Positions 16,374 to 24,891 are shown, numbered from the stretch's first letter. The stretch: 64,000 bases of DNA from UBA946 sp031550725 (GCA_031550725.1 JAVBOH010000008.1:310001-374000); one strand, 5' to 3'. Numbers and translations: made by a program. Notes: generated from the sequence alone by a model not told the origin.

Positions 16374-16871
16374 CTATGATAAACGACGTAAGCTTTCAGC
16401 ACCCTTTTGAAGTGCAATAACACCTGTGCGGACAATTTCCTTAATGCCATATGGTCTTATCATTTCCTCAAATCTAGCAAGCTCTGCTGTGGTATCAGAA
16501 ACTTCAAGTGTCAAGGTGTTTGCTGTAATATCGACAATCTTTGCACCCATTATATCACAAATTGTAAGTATCTCATTTCTCTGTGCAGGAGCAGCATTAA
16601 TTTTAATAAGCTGCAGCTCACGGGAAATAAGTTCATCAGGAGCAAGCGTCTTAACCTTTATTGTGTCAATCAGTTTATTAAGCTGCTTTTCTAGCTGCTG
16701 TGCTGTATGCTCATCTCCGTCTGCAACAATTGTGATACGTGATATTGCAGGGTCATCAGTTTCGCCAACAGCAAGACTGTCAATATTAAATCCTCTGCGT
16801 GAAAAAAGCCCCGATATTCTTGAAAGAACACCAGCATGATTTTCCACAAGGATAGAAATTGTATGCTTCAT
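16374..16871 (-). CDS. ilvN: Acetolactate synthase small (regulatory) subunit
   Basis: 165 residues. The N-terminal ACT domain (HTISILVENHAGVLSRISGLFSRRGFNIDSL) binds valine in known homologues and gives feedback inhibition. The C-terminal domain contains GAKIVDITANTLTLEVSDT. It partners the ilvB catalytic subunit. A 186-base gap separates it from ilvB, and a promoter-like sequence lies in that gap, so ilvN-ilvC may also be transcribed apart from ilvB. Confidence 0.96.
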   Translation of the reverse strand: MKHTISILVENHAGVLSRISGLFSRRGFNIDSLAVGETDDPAISRITIVADGDEHTAQQLEKQLNKLIDTIKVKTLAPDELISRELQLIKINAAPAQRNEILTICDIMGAKIVDITANTLTLEVSDTTAELARFEEMIRPYGIKEIVRTGVIALQKGAESLRRLS

Positions 16872-16918
16872 ATCAAAAAAATCCTTTCGTATGATGTTAA
16901 TCTAACAAAAATGAAGTT

Positions 16919-16947
16919 ATTATAGGGGACGGCATCCTTGATGTCCA
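16919..16947 (-). promoter_or_regulatory. Possible internal promoter for ilvN-ilvC
   Basis: Minus strand TGGACA (16947-16942), 17-base spacer, TATAAT (16924-16919). The spacer contains the GGACGGCATCC palindrome half that resembles the hairpin at 12847. Confidence 0.45.
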
Positions 16948-17057
16948 GCCAACGATGTCATATGCCATACATTGAAATAGTACCAACAAATGTTATAGGC
17001 ATATTTCAATTATATCACATCTCAAGCCATAAGTAAAATGCATATAATTCATAAATC

Positions 17058-18698
17058 TTATAACGTAGTTTCATACTTAAAAACATTACATTCAAGCAGA
17101 TATGCACCATCATGGCTAATCATTTCAGCAATAGCATCCTCAGCTTGCGCCATGGTATCAACACGCCTTGACTTAATGCCATAAGCACTTGCCAGCATAA
17201 CAAAGTCAGGGTTGCCGTCAGCAATATGAACAGCAGTCATATTATCTTTATAAAGATTAGTCTGCAATTCTCTAACCATACCAAGACGGTTATTACGCAT
17301 AACGATAATTTTAATCGGCAGCTTTTCCTGAATAATAGTAGCAAGCTCCATCATCTGCATCTGGAATGAGCCGTCGCCACAAATAGCCAAAACATTAGCA
17401 TTAGGGTCAGCCATTTTTGAGCCAACAGCACAAGGAATGGAATAACCCATTGTTCCCATACCGCCGCTTGTGAGAAAACGGTCGTTTGCTTTGAGCGAAT
17501 AATTATTGCAGGTCCAAATCTGATTTTGACCAACATCGGCAACACAAATAGTGTTGTCAGGCATAGCAGATGAAAGTTTTTTGATAAAGGCTTTCGGATT
17601 AACATAGCCATTTGTTTCATCGGATTTTGGCATGCTGTTTTTAATTTCGTTAAGCTCATCAAGCCATGGTTTACGCTCGCATGATTCAGTGCAGGCTGTA
17701 AGCTCACTTAAAATAACCTTACAGTCGCCAACAAGCGGAATATTAGTCTTTATATTTTTGCCAATCTCGGCAGGGTCAATATCAATATGAATAATTTTAG
17801 TTGTTGAAGCCAAAAAGCTAGGCGACCTGACAGCTCTGTCACCAACCCTAGCACCAATCAAAATCATGGTATCACATTTATTAACAGCAGTATTTGCAGT
17901 CTTAACACCATGCATACCGAGCATACCAAAATAAAGCGGATGTTCAGACGGAAATAAGCTAATGCCCATCATTGTTGAAACAACAGGAATACCAGTCTTT
18001 TCGGCAAAATTAATAAGCTCGTCCTTAGCGTCGGCTGAAAAAACACCTCCGCCAGCGCAAATAAGCGGGCGCTCCGAAGTTTTTAAAGCATCAGCAACAC
18101 GCTTAATCTGCATAGCATTACCCTTTACAGTCGGCTTATAAGAGCGAAGCTCCACTTTTTCAGGATAAGAAAAATCAATATCAGTCAGCTGAATATCAAT
18201 AGGAACATCAATTAAAACAGGACCTTTTCGACCTGACCCTGCAAGGTAAAATGCCTCCTTGAAGATTTCAGGCAGTTTCTTTGCATCTTTAATTAAATAG
18301 CTATACTTAACAAACGGCTCTGCTGCACCTGTTGTGTCAACCTCTTGAAAAACATCGCATCCAATCTGGTCTGTTGAAACTTGTCCTGTAATGCAGACAA
18401 GCGGAATTGAATCAGCATAAGCAGTTGCTATGGCTGTGAGCAGATTTGTAGCCCCTGGTCCCGAAGTTGCAATGCAGACAGCAGGTTTTCCAGTAATTCT
18501 TGCATAGCCGCTAGCAGAATGCCCGGCATTTGCCTCATGTCTAACAAGAACGTGCTTTATATCGGATTTTGTAAGTTCGTCATAAAAAGGGCAGATTGCA
18601 GCGCCAGGATACCCAAAGACGACGTTAACGCCCTCGTGTTCAAGACATTTTACCATAGCAAGTGCAGCGTTCATTGTGTGTTTAATCGTTTCGGTCAT
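17058..18698 (-). CDS. ilvB: Acetolactate synthase large (catalytic) subunit
   Basis: 546 residues from ATG 18698 (MTETIKHTMNAALAMVK), preceded by GGAGTGACCCAC. This ThDP/FAD-dependent enzyme makes acetolactate or acetohydroxybutyrate, the first committed step of branched-chain amino acid synthesis. Motifs: VFGYPGAAICPFYDEL, RHEANAGHSASGYARITGKPAVCIATSGPGATNLLTA with the ThDP Glu, and the C-terminal GDGSFQMQMMELATI...NNRLGMVRELQ ThDP-Mg motif. The frame stays open upstream to 18770 and would add an Ile-rich stretch (LIIIIMIGVT); no separate leader-peptide stop exists. First gene of the ilv set. Confidence 0.96.
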   Translation of the reverse strand: MTETIKHTMNAALAMVKCLEHEGVNVVFGYPGAAICPFYDELTKSDIKHVLVRHEANAGHSASGYARITGKPAVCIATSGPGATNLLTAIATAYADSIPLVCITGQVSTDQIGCDVFQEVDTTGAAEPFVKYSYLIKDAKKLPEIFKEAFYLAGSGRKGPVLIDVPIDIQLTDIDFSYPEKVELRSYKPTVKGNAMQIKRVADALKTSERPLICAGGGVFSADAKDELINFAEKTGIPVVSTMMGISLFPSEHPLYFGMLGMHGVKTANTAVNKCDTMILIGARVGDRAVRSPSFLASTTKIIHIDIDPAEIGKNIKTNIPLVGDCKVILSELTACTESCERKPWLDELNEIKNSMPKSDETNGYVNPKAFIKKLSSAMPDNTICVADVGQNQIWTCNNYSLKANDRFLTSGGMGTMGYSIPCAVGSKMADPNANVLAICGDGSFQMQMMELATIIQEKLPIKIIVMRNNRLGMVRELQTNLYKDNMTAVHIADGNPDFVMLASAYGIKSRRVDTMAQAEDAIAEMISHDGAYLLECNVFKYETTL

Positions 18699-18703
18699 GT
18701 GGG

Positions 18704-18820
18704 TCACTCCAATCATAATAATAATTATAAGGTATGCAGAAATCTCGTGATAACACATAAGAATTTGCATACCTTATAATTATATTCCTTTATATTCGAT
18801 ATGTCAAGGATTTCATGTGA
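18704..18820 (-). promoter_or_regulatory. ilvB promoter and long leader palindrome
   Basis: Minus strand promoter TTGACA, 17-base spacer, TATAAT lies at about 18808-18780. Overlapping the -10 is one arm of a long inverted repeat: AATTATAAGGTATGCA, about 28 bases of loop, then TGCATACCTTATAATT. The transcript would begin in the first arm, so the repeat could act as a DNA operator or as a leader hairpin just ahead of the ribosome binding site. Confidence 0.65.
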
Positions 18821-18841
18821 ATTTACAGTTAATGCAAGAAT

Positions 18842-19216
18842 TTATGAATGTTCAATTATAAATTCCAGTACTTCATTTTCACAAATAGACCCATCTGCAA
18901 GACCTAATCCAAGTGTAACCAGTTCATCGTCTTCACATTGTAATGTTATTCCGTTTTCCACTAAAAATGTCATCATAACAAGCACACCAATTCTTTTGTT
19001 TCCATCAACAAAGGGGTGATTTTTAACAAGTCCGAAACAAAGCTTTGCTGCTTTGCTTTGTATAGTATTGCATAACGAAACACCGCCAAATTCAGCGAAT
19101 GGCGTATTTATTGCAGAGTCTAATAAATTTTCATCACGCAAACCTTGCGAACCTCCGCTGTACTTTACAAGGATTTTATGCAGGAGCAAAACGTGTTCCT
19201 TACTTAATCTTTTCAT
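18842..19216 (-). CDS. doc: Doc/Fic-family toxin of a Phd-Doc-type module
   Basis: 124 residues. The Fic motif HPFVDGNKR is complete (His, Phe, Asp/Gly-Asn-Lys-Arg), and the N-terminal LRDENLLDSAINTPFAEFGG is typical of the death-on-curing subgroup. Known Doc phosphorylates EF-Tu, whereas classic Fic proteins AMPylate; this one cannot be assigned beyond the family. Its start codon overlaps the stop of the upstream antitoxin by 4 bases, the usual translational coupling. Confidence 0.9.
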   Translation of the reverse strand: MKRLSKEHVLLLHKILVKYSGGSQGLRDENLLDSAINTPFAEFGGVSLCNTIQSKAAKLCFGLVKNHPFVDGNKRIGVLVMMTFLVENGITLQCEDDELVTLGLGLADGSICENEVLEFIIEHS

Positions 19217-19455
19217 TCTGCAAGCTCCTTAAACGCCTTCAAATGACGTTTAATAATTTCCTCGCCAATTTCCTGAACACTTGTATCATCGGAAAATTCC
19301 TCATCGCTGAACTGGCTGAATTCCAACAGCACATAACGTGGAGTGTTGTTTTTCAAAATTATCGCTGCACCATTTGTATCTACCAACTTTGCAACCCGTG
19401 AAAAATTCTGGTTTGCCTCGGTTATTGAAACTAAATTATTTGTATTTATTTGCAT
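19213..19455 (-). CDS. Phd/YefM-type antitoxin
   Basis: 80 residues from ATG 19455, preceded by GGAGGTGTTCATA. The N-terminus MQINTNNLVSITEANQNFSRVAKLVD is the Phd/YefM DNA-binding fold pattern, followed by GAAIILKNNTPRYVLL and an acidic C-terminal tail (EFSDDTSVQEIGEEIIKRHL) that would wrap the toxin. It lies immediately upstream of the Doc gene with a 4-base overlap. Likely represses its own operon. Confidence 0.88.
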   Translation of the reverse strand: MQINTNNLVSITEANQNFSRVAKLVDTNGAAIILKNNTPRYVLLEFSQFSDEEFSDDTSVQEIGEEIIKRHLKAFKELAE

Positions 19456-19539
19456 TATGAACACCTCCATGTGTTTTTATATTTATATTATACATCATTT
19501 CTAGGAGAAATTCAACCTATTTTATAAATATCCATCCAT

Positions 19540-19905
19540 TCAATCCTTTTTCGCAAACTCAACAATAATCTGATTAATGATATCCAATTGTTGTTTTGTA
19601 ATAATATGCGGCTGATGAATATTACTATTTCTGAATGTTTCCGCAAGTTCTAATATTATAGTTTCCTGTTCTGGTGTAAGACCTCTTAGCGAAACTGCAT
19701 TTTTCGAATCAATACCTGCGATATAGTCTAGTGATACATTAAAAATCAAGGCAAATTGAATAAGTGTTTCTAGTGATGGTGATTGCGTATTGTTTTCATA
19801 TTTACTAATTACAGAATCCGTTCTGTTTATCTTTTTAGCCAATGTTGCTTGTGACATACCTTTACTTTCACGAAGTTGTTTTAACAGTAAACCAAAATCA
19901 TACAT
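19540..19905 (-). CDS. XRE-family regulator with C-terminal extension
   Basis: 121 residues from ATG 19905 (MYDFGLLLKQLRESKGMSQ), preceded by AAAGGTGGAATATTGT. A Cro/C1-type HTH spans about 5-60 (SQATLAKKINRTDSVISKYENNTQSPSLETL). It is followed by LIQFALIFNVSLDYIAG and a short helical tail without a recognised domain. It is divergent from the SLOG-like gene, 134 bases away, and may control it. The longer frame to 19995 has no ribosome binding site. Confidence 0.87.
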   Translation of the reverse strand: MYDFGLLLKQLRESKGMSQATLAKKINRTDSVISKYENNTQSPSLETLIQFALIFNVSLDYIAGIDSKNAVSLRGLTPEQETIILELAETFRNSNIHQPHIITKQQLDIINQIIVEFAKKD

Positions 19906-19956
19906 ACAATATTCCACCTTTAAAGTTTCGTTTGGATAAATTATAACAATATATAT

Positions 19957-19985
19957 TTGCGTATTAAGAAAGATTGTGATATAAT
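19957..19985 (+). promoter_or_regulatory. Promoter of the SLOG-like gene
   Basis: TTGCGT (19957-19962), 17-base spacer, TATAAT (19980-19985). Confidence 0.65.
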
Positions 19986-20039
19986 TTTGATACACACGAA
20001 ATAATTCAAGCGAAATGTTGAAAAATAATCAAGGTAGGT

Positions 20040-20510
20040 ATGAATATGAAAAACTGCTCATTCACAGGTCACCGAAAAATAAAAATAACCACCGAATTAA
20101 AAGAAAAACTTAAAACAACTCTCGAAACATTGATAAAAGACGGCATAACAGACTTTTACGCAGGCGGAGCGCTGGGTTTTGATATGCTGTGTGAAATAAC
20201 CGTGCTTGAGCTCCGCAAGAAATATCCAATCAAACTTCACCTTGTCCTGCCATGTTCTATGTATGAACAAACATCAAAATGGAATGACAAGCAAAAGGAT
20301 ATATATAACAAGATTTTTTCTATGGCAGATAGTGTGTGTTATACATCCGATAAATATACATCAAACTGCATGAAAATCAGAAATGAATATCTAGTTCAAA
20401 TCGCCGATTGTTTAGTGTGCTATTATGATATTAATAATAGTATAAGCGGCACAGGACAAACTGTTCGGATGTCGAAAATCAAAAATATAAAAATTATAAA
20501 TATATTATAA
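20040..20510 (+). CDS. SLOG-superfamily protein, YpsA/DUF1273-like
   Basis: 156 residues. It begins MNMKNCSFTGHRKIKI and has the nucleotide-binding features of the SLOG/LOG Rossmann group: FTGHR near the N-terminus, FYAGGALGFDMLCEITVLELRKKYP, then LVLPC and CLVCYYD. YpsA-type proteins bind nucleotide-derived ligands and some SLOG proteins act in defence systems or DNA uptake (DprA); no partner effector is next to this one. It is alone on the plus strand, divergent from an XRE regulator that probably controls it. AAGG lies 5 bases before the ATG. Confidence 0.8.
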   Translation: MNMKNCSFTGHRKIKITTELKEKLKTTLETLIKDGITDFYAGGALGFDMLCEITVLELRKKYPIKLHLVLPCSMYEQTSKWNDKQKDIYNKIFSMADSVCYTSDKYTSNCMKIRNEYLVQIADCLVCYYDINNSISGTGQTVRMSKIKNIKIINIL

Positions 20511-20825
20511 ATGTTTAAGCTGGATTTTATATTGGTATGCAGATTATAAAAAAATCAAAAATTTAGGATACATTCTAGTTAATACCCATTAAAATTTGAT
20601 TTAAATTACAATCATTTTTAAATGATATTAAGTAAATTTGTGCAAAATAAACGCTAAATATAGACAGATTTAAAAGAATTTCAAAACCCCCTTGAAAGTC
20701 GGTTTTTTTGTGGTATACTATATTGTGTATTTGGTTTTTTACAAGAATTAAGATTGCTTGTTTATTAATTAATTTATATGCAGGCATGATTTTATTTTTT
20801 ATTTTCAGAAAGTGAGGCTATTATT
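20511..20825 (+). other. Intergenic region with the phosphoglucomutase promoter
   Basis: AT-rich and without a gene. A promoter is clear at 20692-20719: TTGAAA, 16-base spacer, TATACT. A leader of about 100 bases follows up to the ATG at 20826; I see no riboswitch in it. Confidence 0.6.
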
Positions 20826-22544
20826 ATGAATGAAACTGAACTCTACTCACTATGGTGTGAAAAAGCGACTGAAGATGCTGACCTGCAAACAGAGCTTGCA
20901 TCTATCGCTGGTGATAATGATGCTATTGTTGACAGATTTTATCGTGACCTTGAATTTGGTACAGGCGGTTTAAGAGGTGTTATCGGTGCAGGCTCATATC
21001 GCTTGAATATTTATACAATCAGACGTGCAACACAAGGACTTGCTGATTATGTTAAGGAAGCGTTTCCAACCAATCCGTCTGTTGCTATTGCTTATGACAG
21101 CCGTATAAAGTCAGATGTTTTTGCTAAGGAAGCCGCAAGCGTTCTTGCTGCAAACGGAGTTACTGCTCATATTTATAATGAGCTTATGCCAACTCCAATG
21201 CTTTCCTATGCTGTAAGAGCACTCGGCTGCTCTGCGGGCATTGTTGTAACTGCAAGCCATAACCCTGCTAAGTATAATGGTTATAAGGTATATGGCTCGG
21301 ATGGATGTCAGCTTACTTTGGTTGCTGCTGAAATCGTGCTTAATAACATCAATAAGGTGGAAATGTTCGGCGGTGCAAAGGTTATGTCCTTTGAGGATGG
21401 TCTTTCCGAAGGGTCTATTAAGTATATTTCACAGACTGTTATCGACAATTATCTTGATGAAGTCTGCAAGCAGGGTATTCATACAGATTTAGTTGCTGCA
21501 AGCGGATTAAAGGTTGTTTATTCACCGCTTAACGGTACTGGCAACAAGCCTGTTCGTGAAATTCTAAAAAGAATTGGCATTTCTAATGTTACTGTTGTTC
21601 CTGAGCAGGAATATCCAAACGGCAACTTCACAACTTGCCCATCTCCAAACCCTGAAAACAAGGACGCACTTGAATTAGGTCTTAAGCTTTGCGAAACTGT
21701 CAAGCCTGACCTGCTGCTTGCTACTGACCCTGATGCTGACCGTGTTGGTATTGCTGTGCCATCCGATAACGGCTATGTGCTTTTCACTGGTAATGAAGTT
21801 GGAGCAATGCTGCTTGAATATATCTGTGCTGAAAGAACTAAGCTTGGCACAATGCCAGAAAATCCAATTGCTGTAAAAACTATTGTTACAACTGACATCA
21901 CAAAGGCCATTGCTGCTGAATATGGTGTTAAGATTATTGATGTTTTAACTGGCTTTAAATTTATTGGTGAGCAGATTGGTTTCCTTGAGAATAGCGGCGA
22001 AGAAAAGCGTTATATCTTTGGCTTTGAAGAAAGCTATGGTTACCTAGCTGGCTCATATGTACGTGACAAGGACGCTGTTGTTGCATCAATGCTAATTTGC
22101 GAAATGGCTGCATTCTATCGCACAAAGGGTATTTCGCTGCTTGAAGCAAGAGAAAATATGTACAAGAAATATGGCGTTTATACTCATACACAGAAGTCCT
22201 TTACTTGTGAGGGTGCAACTGGTATGCAGAAGATGGCAGAGATTATGAGCAATCTTAGAACTGAAACACCAAAGTCAATCGGCGGTGTAGAGGTAATTCG
22301 TTTTGATGATTATATCGCAGGGGTTAGCGTTGATAACAAAACAGGCGTTAAGACAATGATTACATTGCCAAAGTCTGATGTTTTGACATTTGCGCTTGAG
22401 GGTAATGCATCAGTTGTAATTCGTCCATCTGGTACAGAGCCTAAGATTAAGGCTTATTATACAACAACTGGCGATACAAAGTCTGCTGCTGATGCGCTTG
22501 AAGAAACAATTTCTGCTGATTTCCAGAAAATTCTTGGGTTTTAA
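20826..22544 (+). CDS. pgcA: Phosphoglucomutase/phosphomannomutase, alpha-D-phosphohexomutase family
   Basis: 572 residues, the usual size for PgcA-type enzymes. It interconverts glucose-1-P and glucose-6-P, feeding UDP-glucose and wall glycolipid synthesis. Catalytic phosphoserine loop TASHNPAKYNGYKVY is near residue 143. Metal loop DPDADRVG is near residue 302, and the sugar-binding loop GFEESYGY and the phosphate-binding RPSGTEPKIKAYY are at the C-terminus. AAAGTGAGG precedes the ATG. Flanked by its own promoter and terminator. Confidence 0.95.
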   Translation: MNETELYSLWCEKATEDADLQTELASIAGDNDAIVDRFYRDLEFGTGGLRGVIGAGSYRLNIYTIRRATQGLADYVKEAFPTNPSVAIAYDSRIKSDVFAKEAASVLAANGVTAHIYNELMPTPMLSYAVRALGCSAGIVVTASHNPAKYNGYKVYGSDGCQLTLVAAEIVLNNINKVEMFGGAKVMSFEDGLSEGSIKYISQTVIDNYLDEVCKQGIHTDLVAASGLKVVYSPLNGTGNKPVREILKRIGISNVTVVPEQEYPNGNFTTCPSPNPENKDALELGLKLCETVKPDLLLATDPDADRVGIAVPSDNGYVLFTGNEVGAMLLEYICAERTKLGTMPENPIAVKTIVTTDITKAIAAEYGVKIIDVLTGFKFIGEQIGFLENSGEEKRYIFGFEESYGYLAGSYVRDKDAVVASMLICEMAAFYRTKGISLLEARENMYKKYGVYTHTQKSFTCEGATGMQKMAEIMSNLRTETPKSIGGVEVIRFDDYIAGVSVDNKTGVKTMITLPKSDVLTFALEGNASVVIRPSGTEPKIKAYYTTTGDTKSAADALEETISADFQKILGF

Positions 22545-22562
22545 TTTGGTGAAATAATTTAA

Positions 22563-22600
22563 ATAGGGGTATTGTATAATTACGATACCCCTATGTTTTG
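22563..22600 (+). terminator. Terminator after pgcA
   Basis: ATAGGGGTATTGTA and TACGATACCCCTAT arms followed by GTTTTG. Confidence 0.8.
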
Positions 22601-22621
22601 TACAAAAATATAGCTTGTCTA

Positions 22622-22650
22622 TTTACAAGTCTGCGTTTTTGTTGTATACT
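22622..22650 (+). promoter_or_regulatory. Promoter of the cyclophilin/phosphatase pair
   Basis: TTTACA (22622-22627), 17-base spacer, TATACT (22645-22650). Confidence 0.7.
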
Positions 22651-22691
22651 GTAAATTATGTTTAAATTTATGCGAAAGGTTGTTATTATTT

Positions 22692-23444
22692 ATGTTTAAG
22701 AAAAAATCGGCTGCACTAGTTTTGGCAGCGTTTATGGGTATGTCCTTGTTTGTGGGATGTAAGGGTGAATCACAGATTGAGCAGAATGATGAGGCACTTG
22801 ATTCTTTTTTAAGCGATGCTGAAATTATAAATTTCAAGCCGCTTGAAATTGGTGAAAAATATGCTGTTATCACTGTTAAGGATTATGGAGATATCAAGAT
22901 AAAGCTTTTTCCTGAGGTTGCGCAAAAAGGTGTCGAGAACTTTATCGGTCTTGCTGAAATGAATTATTATGATGAATTGATTTTCCATAGAGTTATTCCA
23001 GGGTTTATGAATCAGGGCGGCGATCCTCGTGGAGATGGCACAGGCGGAAAAAGTTTCTGGGGTGGTTCTTTTGAAGGCGGAACTCCAGCGGGACTATATC
23101 ATTTCAGTGGTGCAGTAGCATATGCAAATTCAGGCTCAACTGCAACTAACGGCAGTCAGTTCTATATTGTAAATACCGCTGCTGATTTTGTTTATTACGG
23201 TGGCATGAGTGATTTCGACAGTCTTCAGCAGGCGATGGGTACTGTTTTCACTGATGATGTTAAGGCTAAGTATCTTGAAGTTGGCGGCGTTCCTTTCCTT
23301 GACGGCGGCTATACTGTTTTTGGGCAGGTGTTTGAGGGCATGGATATTGTTCGTGCTATCGGTGATGTAGAAACTGACGGCAGCGACAAGCCTTTGAAAC
23401 AAATTCAGATGGAAACTGTCAGAATTGAAGAATATCAAGGATAA
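22692..23444 (+). CDS. Cyclophilin-type peptidyl-prolyl isomerase, lipoprotein
   Basis: 250 residues. A lipoprotein signal (MFKKKSAALVLAAFMGMSLFVGC) puts it on the outer face of the membrane, where it would catalyse prolyl isomerisation of exported proteins. The cyclophilin domain covers about 55-250: YGDIKIKLFPEVAQKGVENF, then FHRVIPGFMNQGGDPRGDGTGG with the catalytic Arg, and later TNGSQFYIV and FGQVFEGMDIV. An insertion near 175-205 (FVYYGGMSDFDSLQQAMG) departs from the compact fold. ATG 22692 is preferred because it starts the signal peptide; spacing from GAAAGG is long (about 12). Confidence 0.93.
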   Translation: MFKKKSAALVLAAFMGMSLFVGCKGESQIEQNDEALDSFLSDAEIINFKPLEIGEKYAVITVKDYGDIKIKLFPEVAQKGVENFIGLAEMNYYDELIFHRVIPGFMNQGGDPRGDGTGGKSFWGGSFEGGTPAGLYHFSGAVAYANSGSTATNGSQFYIVNTAADFVYYGGMSDFDSLQQAMGTVFTDDVKAKYLEVGGVPFLDGGYTVFGQVFEGMDIVRAIGDVETDGSDKPLKQIQMETVRIEEYQG

Positions 23445-23450
23445 TTTGAT

Positions 23451-23987
23451 ATGAAAATTTATACCACAAGGCATGGCGAAACAGAGTTTAATTTGAAAGA
23501 ATTAATTTGCGGCATATCGGATATTGATTTAACCGATACAGGTATAAAGCAGGCACATGAGCTTTCGGGAAAAGCCTTTGAGTGCCGAGATATCGACTTG
23601 ATAATATGCTCGCCGCTAAAACGTGCTATGCAGACTGCTAAGATTATTGCTAATAAAATTAACTGTGAAATTATTACCGATGAACGCATTACAGAGTGGG
23701 ACTATGGCTCATATGAGGGTATGTCACGGCACACAGATGGTTTTGCAAAAGCAAAATGTGAATTTGGATGCAGAATGAAAGACGGTGGAGAGTCCGTTTT
23801 ACAGCTTGCACACAGGGTTTATTCCGCTATTGATGAAATACGGATTAAATATCATGATAAAACCGTTTTGCTTGTTTGTCATGGCGGGGTTTGCAGAATT
23901 ATTGAAACATATTTTAATGACATGACAACTCATGAATATGCGAATTTCTTTATGGGAAACTGCGAGTTAAGAGAATATGTAATTTAA
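23451..23987 (+). CDS. Histidine phosphatase family protein
   Basis: 178 residues with the phosphoglycerate-mutase-like fold. RHGETEFN at residues 7-14 holds the phospho-accepting His; SPLKRAMQTAKII and a second His in LLVCHGGVCR complete the site. Substrate unknown; relatives include CobC and GpmB. It begins 6 bases after the cyclophilin stop with AAGGA inside that gene's end, so the two are co-transcribed. Confidence 0.92.
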   Translation: MKIYTTRHGETEFNLKELICGISDIDLTDTGIKQAHELSGKAFECRDIDLIICSPLKRAMQTAKIIANKINCEIITDERITEWDYGSYEGMSRHTDGFAKAKCEFGCRMKDGGESVLQLAHRVYSAIDEIRIKYHDKTVLLVCHGGVCRIIETYFNDMTTHEYANFFMGNCELREYVI

Positions 23988-23992
23988 TCATT

Positions 23993-24029
23993 ATGGGGAT
24001 GATGCTTTTTTGCGTTGTCTCCATTTTTG
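23993..24029 (+). terminator. Terminator after the histidine phosphatase
   Basis: ATGGGGATGATGC pairs along its length, with several G-U pairs, to GCGTTGTCTCCAT around a T6 loop, followed by TTTTTG. Confidence 0.65.
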
Positions 24030-24046
24030 TGTATACGCATATGACA

Positions 24047-24074
24047 CAAAAAACGGGCGAACACAGTTCGCCCA
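24047..24074 (-). terminator. Terminator of the NlpC/P60-like gene
   Basis: Minus strand: GGGCGAAC and GTTCGCCC arms followed by GTTTTTTG. Confidence 0.8.
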
Positions 24075-24084
24075 TACAATGTTC

Positions 24085-24891
24085 TTACCGATAATTTGTT
24101 TTAATTCCATACACCTGAACAATTTCGAAAAGGTCGGAATTCATGATGTCATGCGGTGTTACAACAAGTCCCTTATTAGAGTCAATATCATATCCGTTTG
24201 CAGCATATGCCATCCAGACTAGGTGTGCACATTGTGTTCCTTTTGCCTCGGATATACAGCAGTATTTTTTTGGATATACACCAATAAACGTGCGGTATGG
24301 CTTGTCATTCAAGTACTCTATTGCCGAATTTGCAATCTCCTCACGTTCAATATTATCAGCATCTTTTAGACGCAGAATTATAAAGCTCGGATACTTTTTC
24401 CATTTTGTTATATTCTGTGTTTTGGTGTTTTGTCCGATTACAACAGCCTCAAGTGTTGTACCTTCTTTGGCATCCACAACTATTCCAGCATGACCGCACC
24501 GCCATGACATTACGTGTGAATTAAGGCTCACCAATACATCTCCATTTTGGATTGGCGCAAATTTTACGCTGCCGTTTGTTACTCTCTCACCAAATGAAAC
24601 AGGTGTTACAATTTCGCATTTATACTCTGGTATATCAAAAAAGTTTTTTTGAAATGTGAGTAAGTCTGCTTTGTTTTTTAATGTATCCACTGCGCATTTC
24701 CCTAGCCCTGTCTGCATAAAAATGAGTTCGTATTCATAGTCTGTATATTCTGTTTTTTCTATTAGGAATGATATATCAATTTCATCATAATCGGGGTTAT
24801 ATCTTGTGTGGTACTCTGTGTAAAATACAGAGGATATATAGCTTGATATTATAACCATCAGCCACAAGATTTTCATTAGTTTTCTTTTCAT
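24085..24891 (-). CDS. Membrane-anchored permuted NlpC/P60-like (YiiX/YebB-type) protein
   Basis: 268 residues, with an N-terminal hydrophobic segment (ILWLMVIISSYISSVFY) acting as signal or anchor. The order of conserved residues is that of the permuted papain-like fold: QNGDVLVSLNSHVMSWRCGHAGIVVD carries the His, and a later KGTQCAHLVWMAY carries the probable Cys. Members of this superfamily act as amidases or acyltransferases on peptidoglycan or lipids; the substrate here is unknown. About 50 residues (35-90) before the domain are not recognised. It is convergent with the phosphatase gene. The ribosome binding site is weak. Confidence 0.72.
   Translation of the reverse strand: MKRKLMKILWLMVIISSYISSVFYTEYHTRYNPDYDEIDISFLIEKTEYTDYEYELIFMQTGLGKCAVDTLKNKADLLTFQKNFFDIPEYKCEIVTPVSFGERVTNGSVKFAPIQNGDVLVSLNSHVMSWRCGHAGIVVDAKEGTTLEAVVIGQNTKTQNITKWKKYPSFIILRLKDADNIEREEIANSAIEYLNDKPYRTFIGVYPKKYCCISEAKGTQCAHLVWMAYAANGYDIDSNKGLVVTPHDIMNSDLFEIVQVYGIKTNYR

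Noticed and set aside
18699..18770. Separate Ile-rich leader peptide for ilv attenuation
   Set aside because: The frame runs into ilvB without a stop and no terminator/antiterminator pair is seen after it.
20575..20787. Minus-strand 70-codon open frame before pgcA
   Set aside because: It covers the pgcA promoter region, lacks a ribosome binding site, and its product has random-looking composition.
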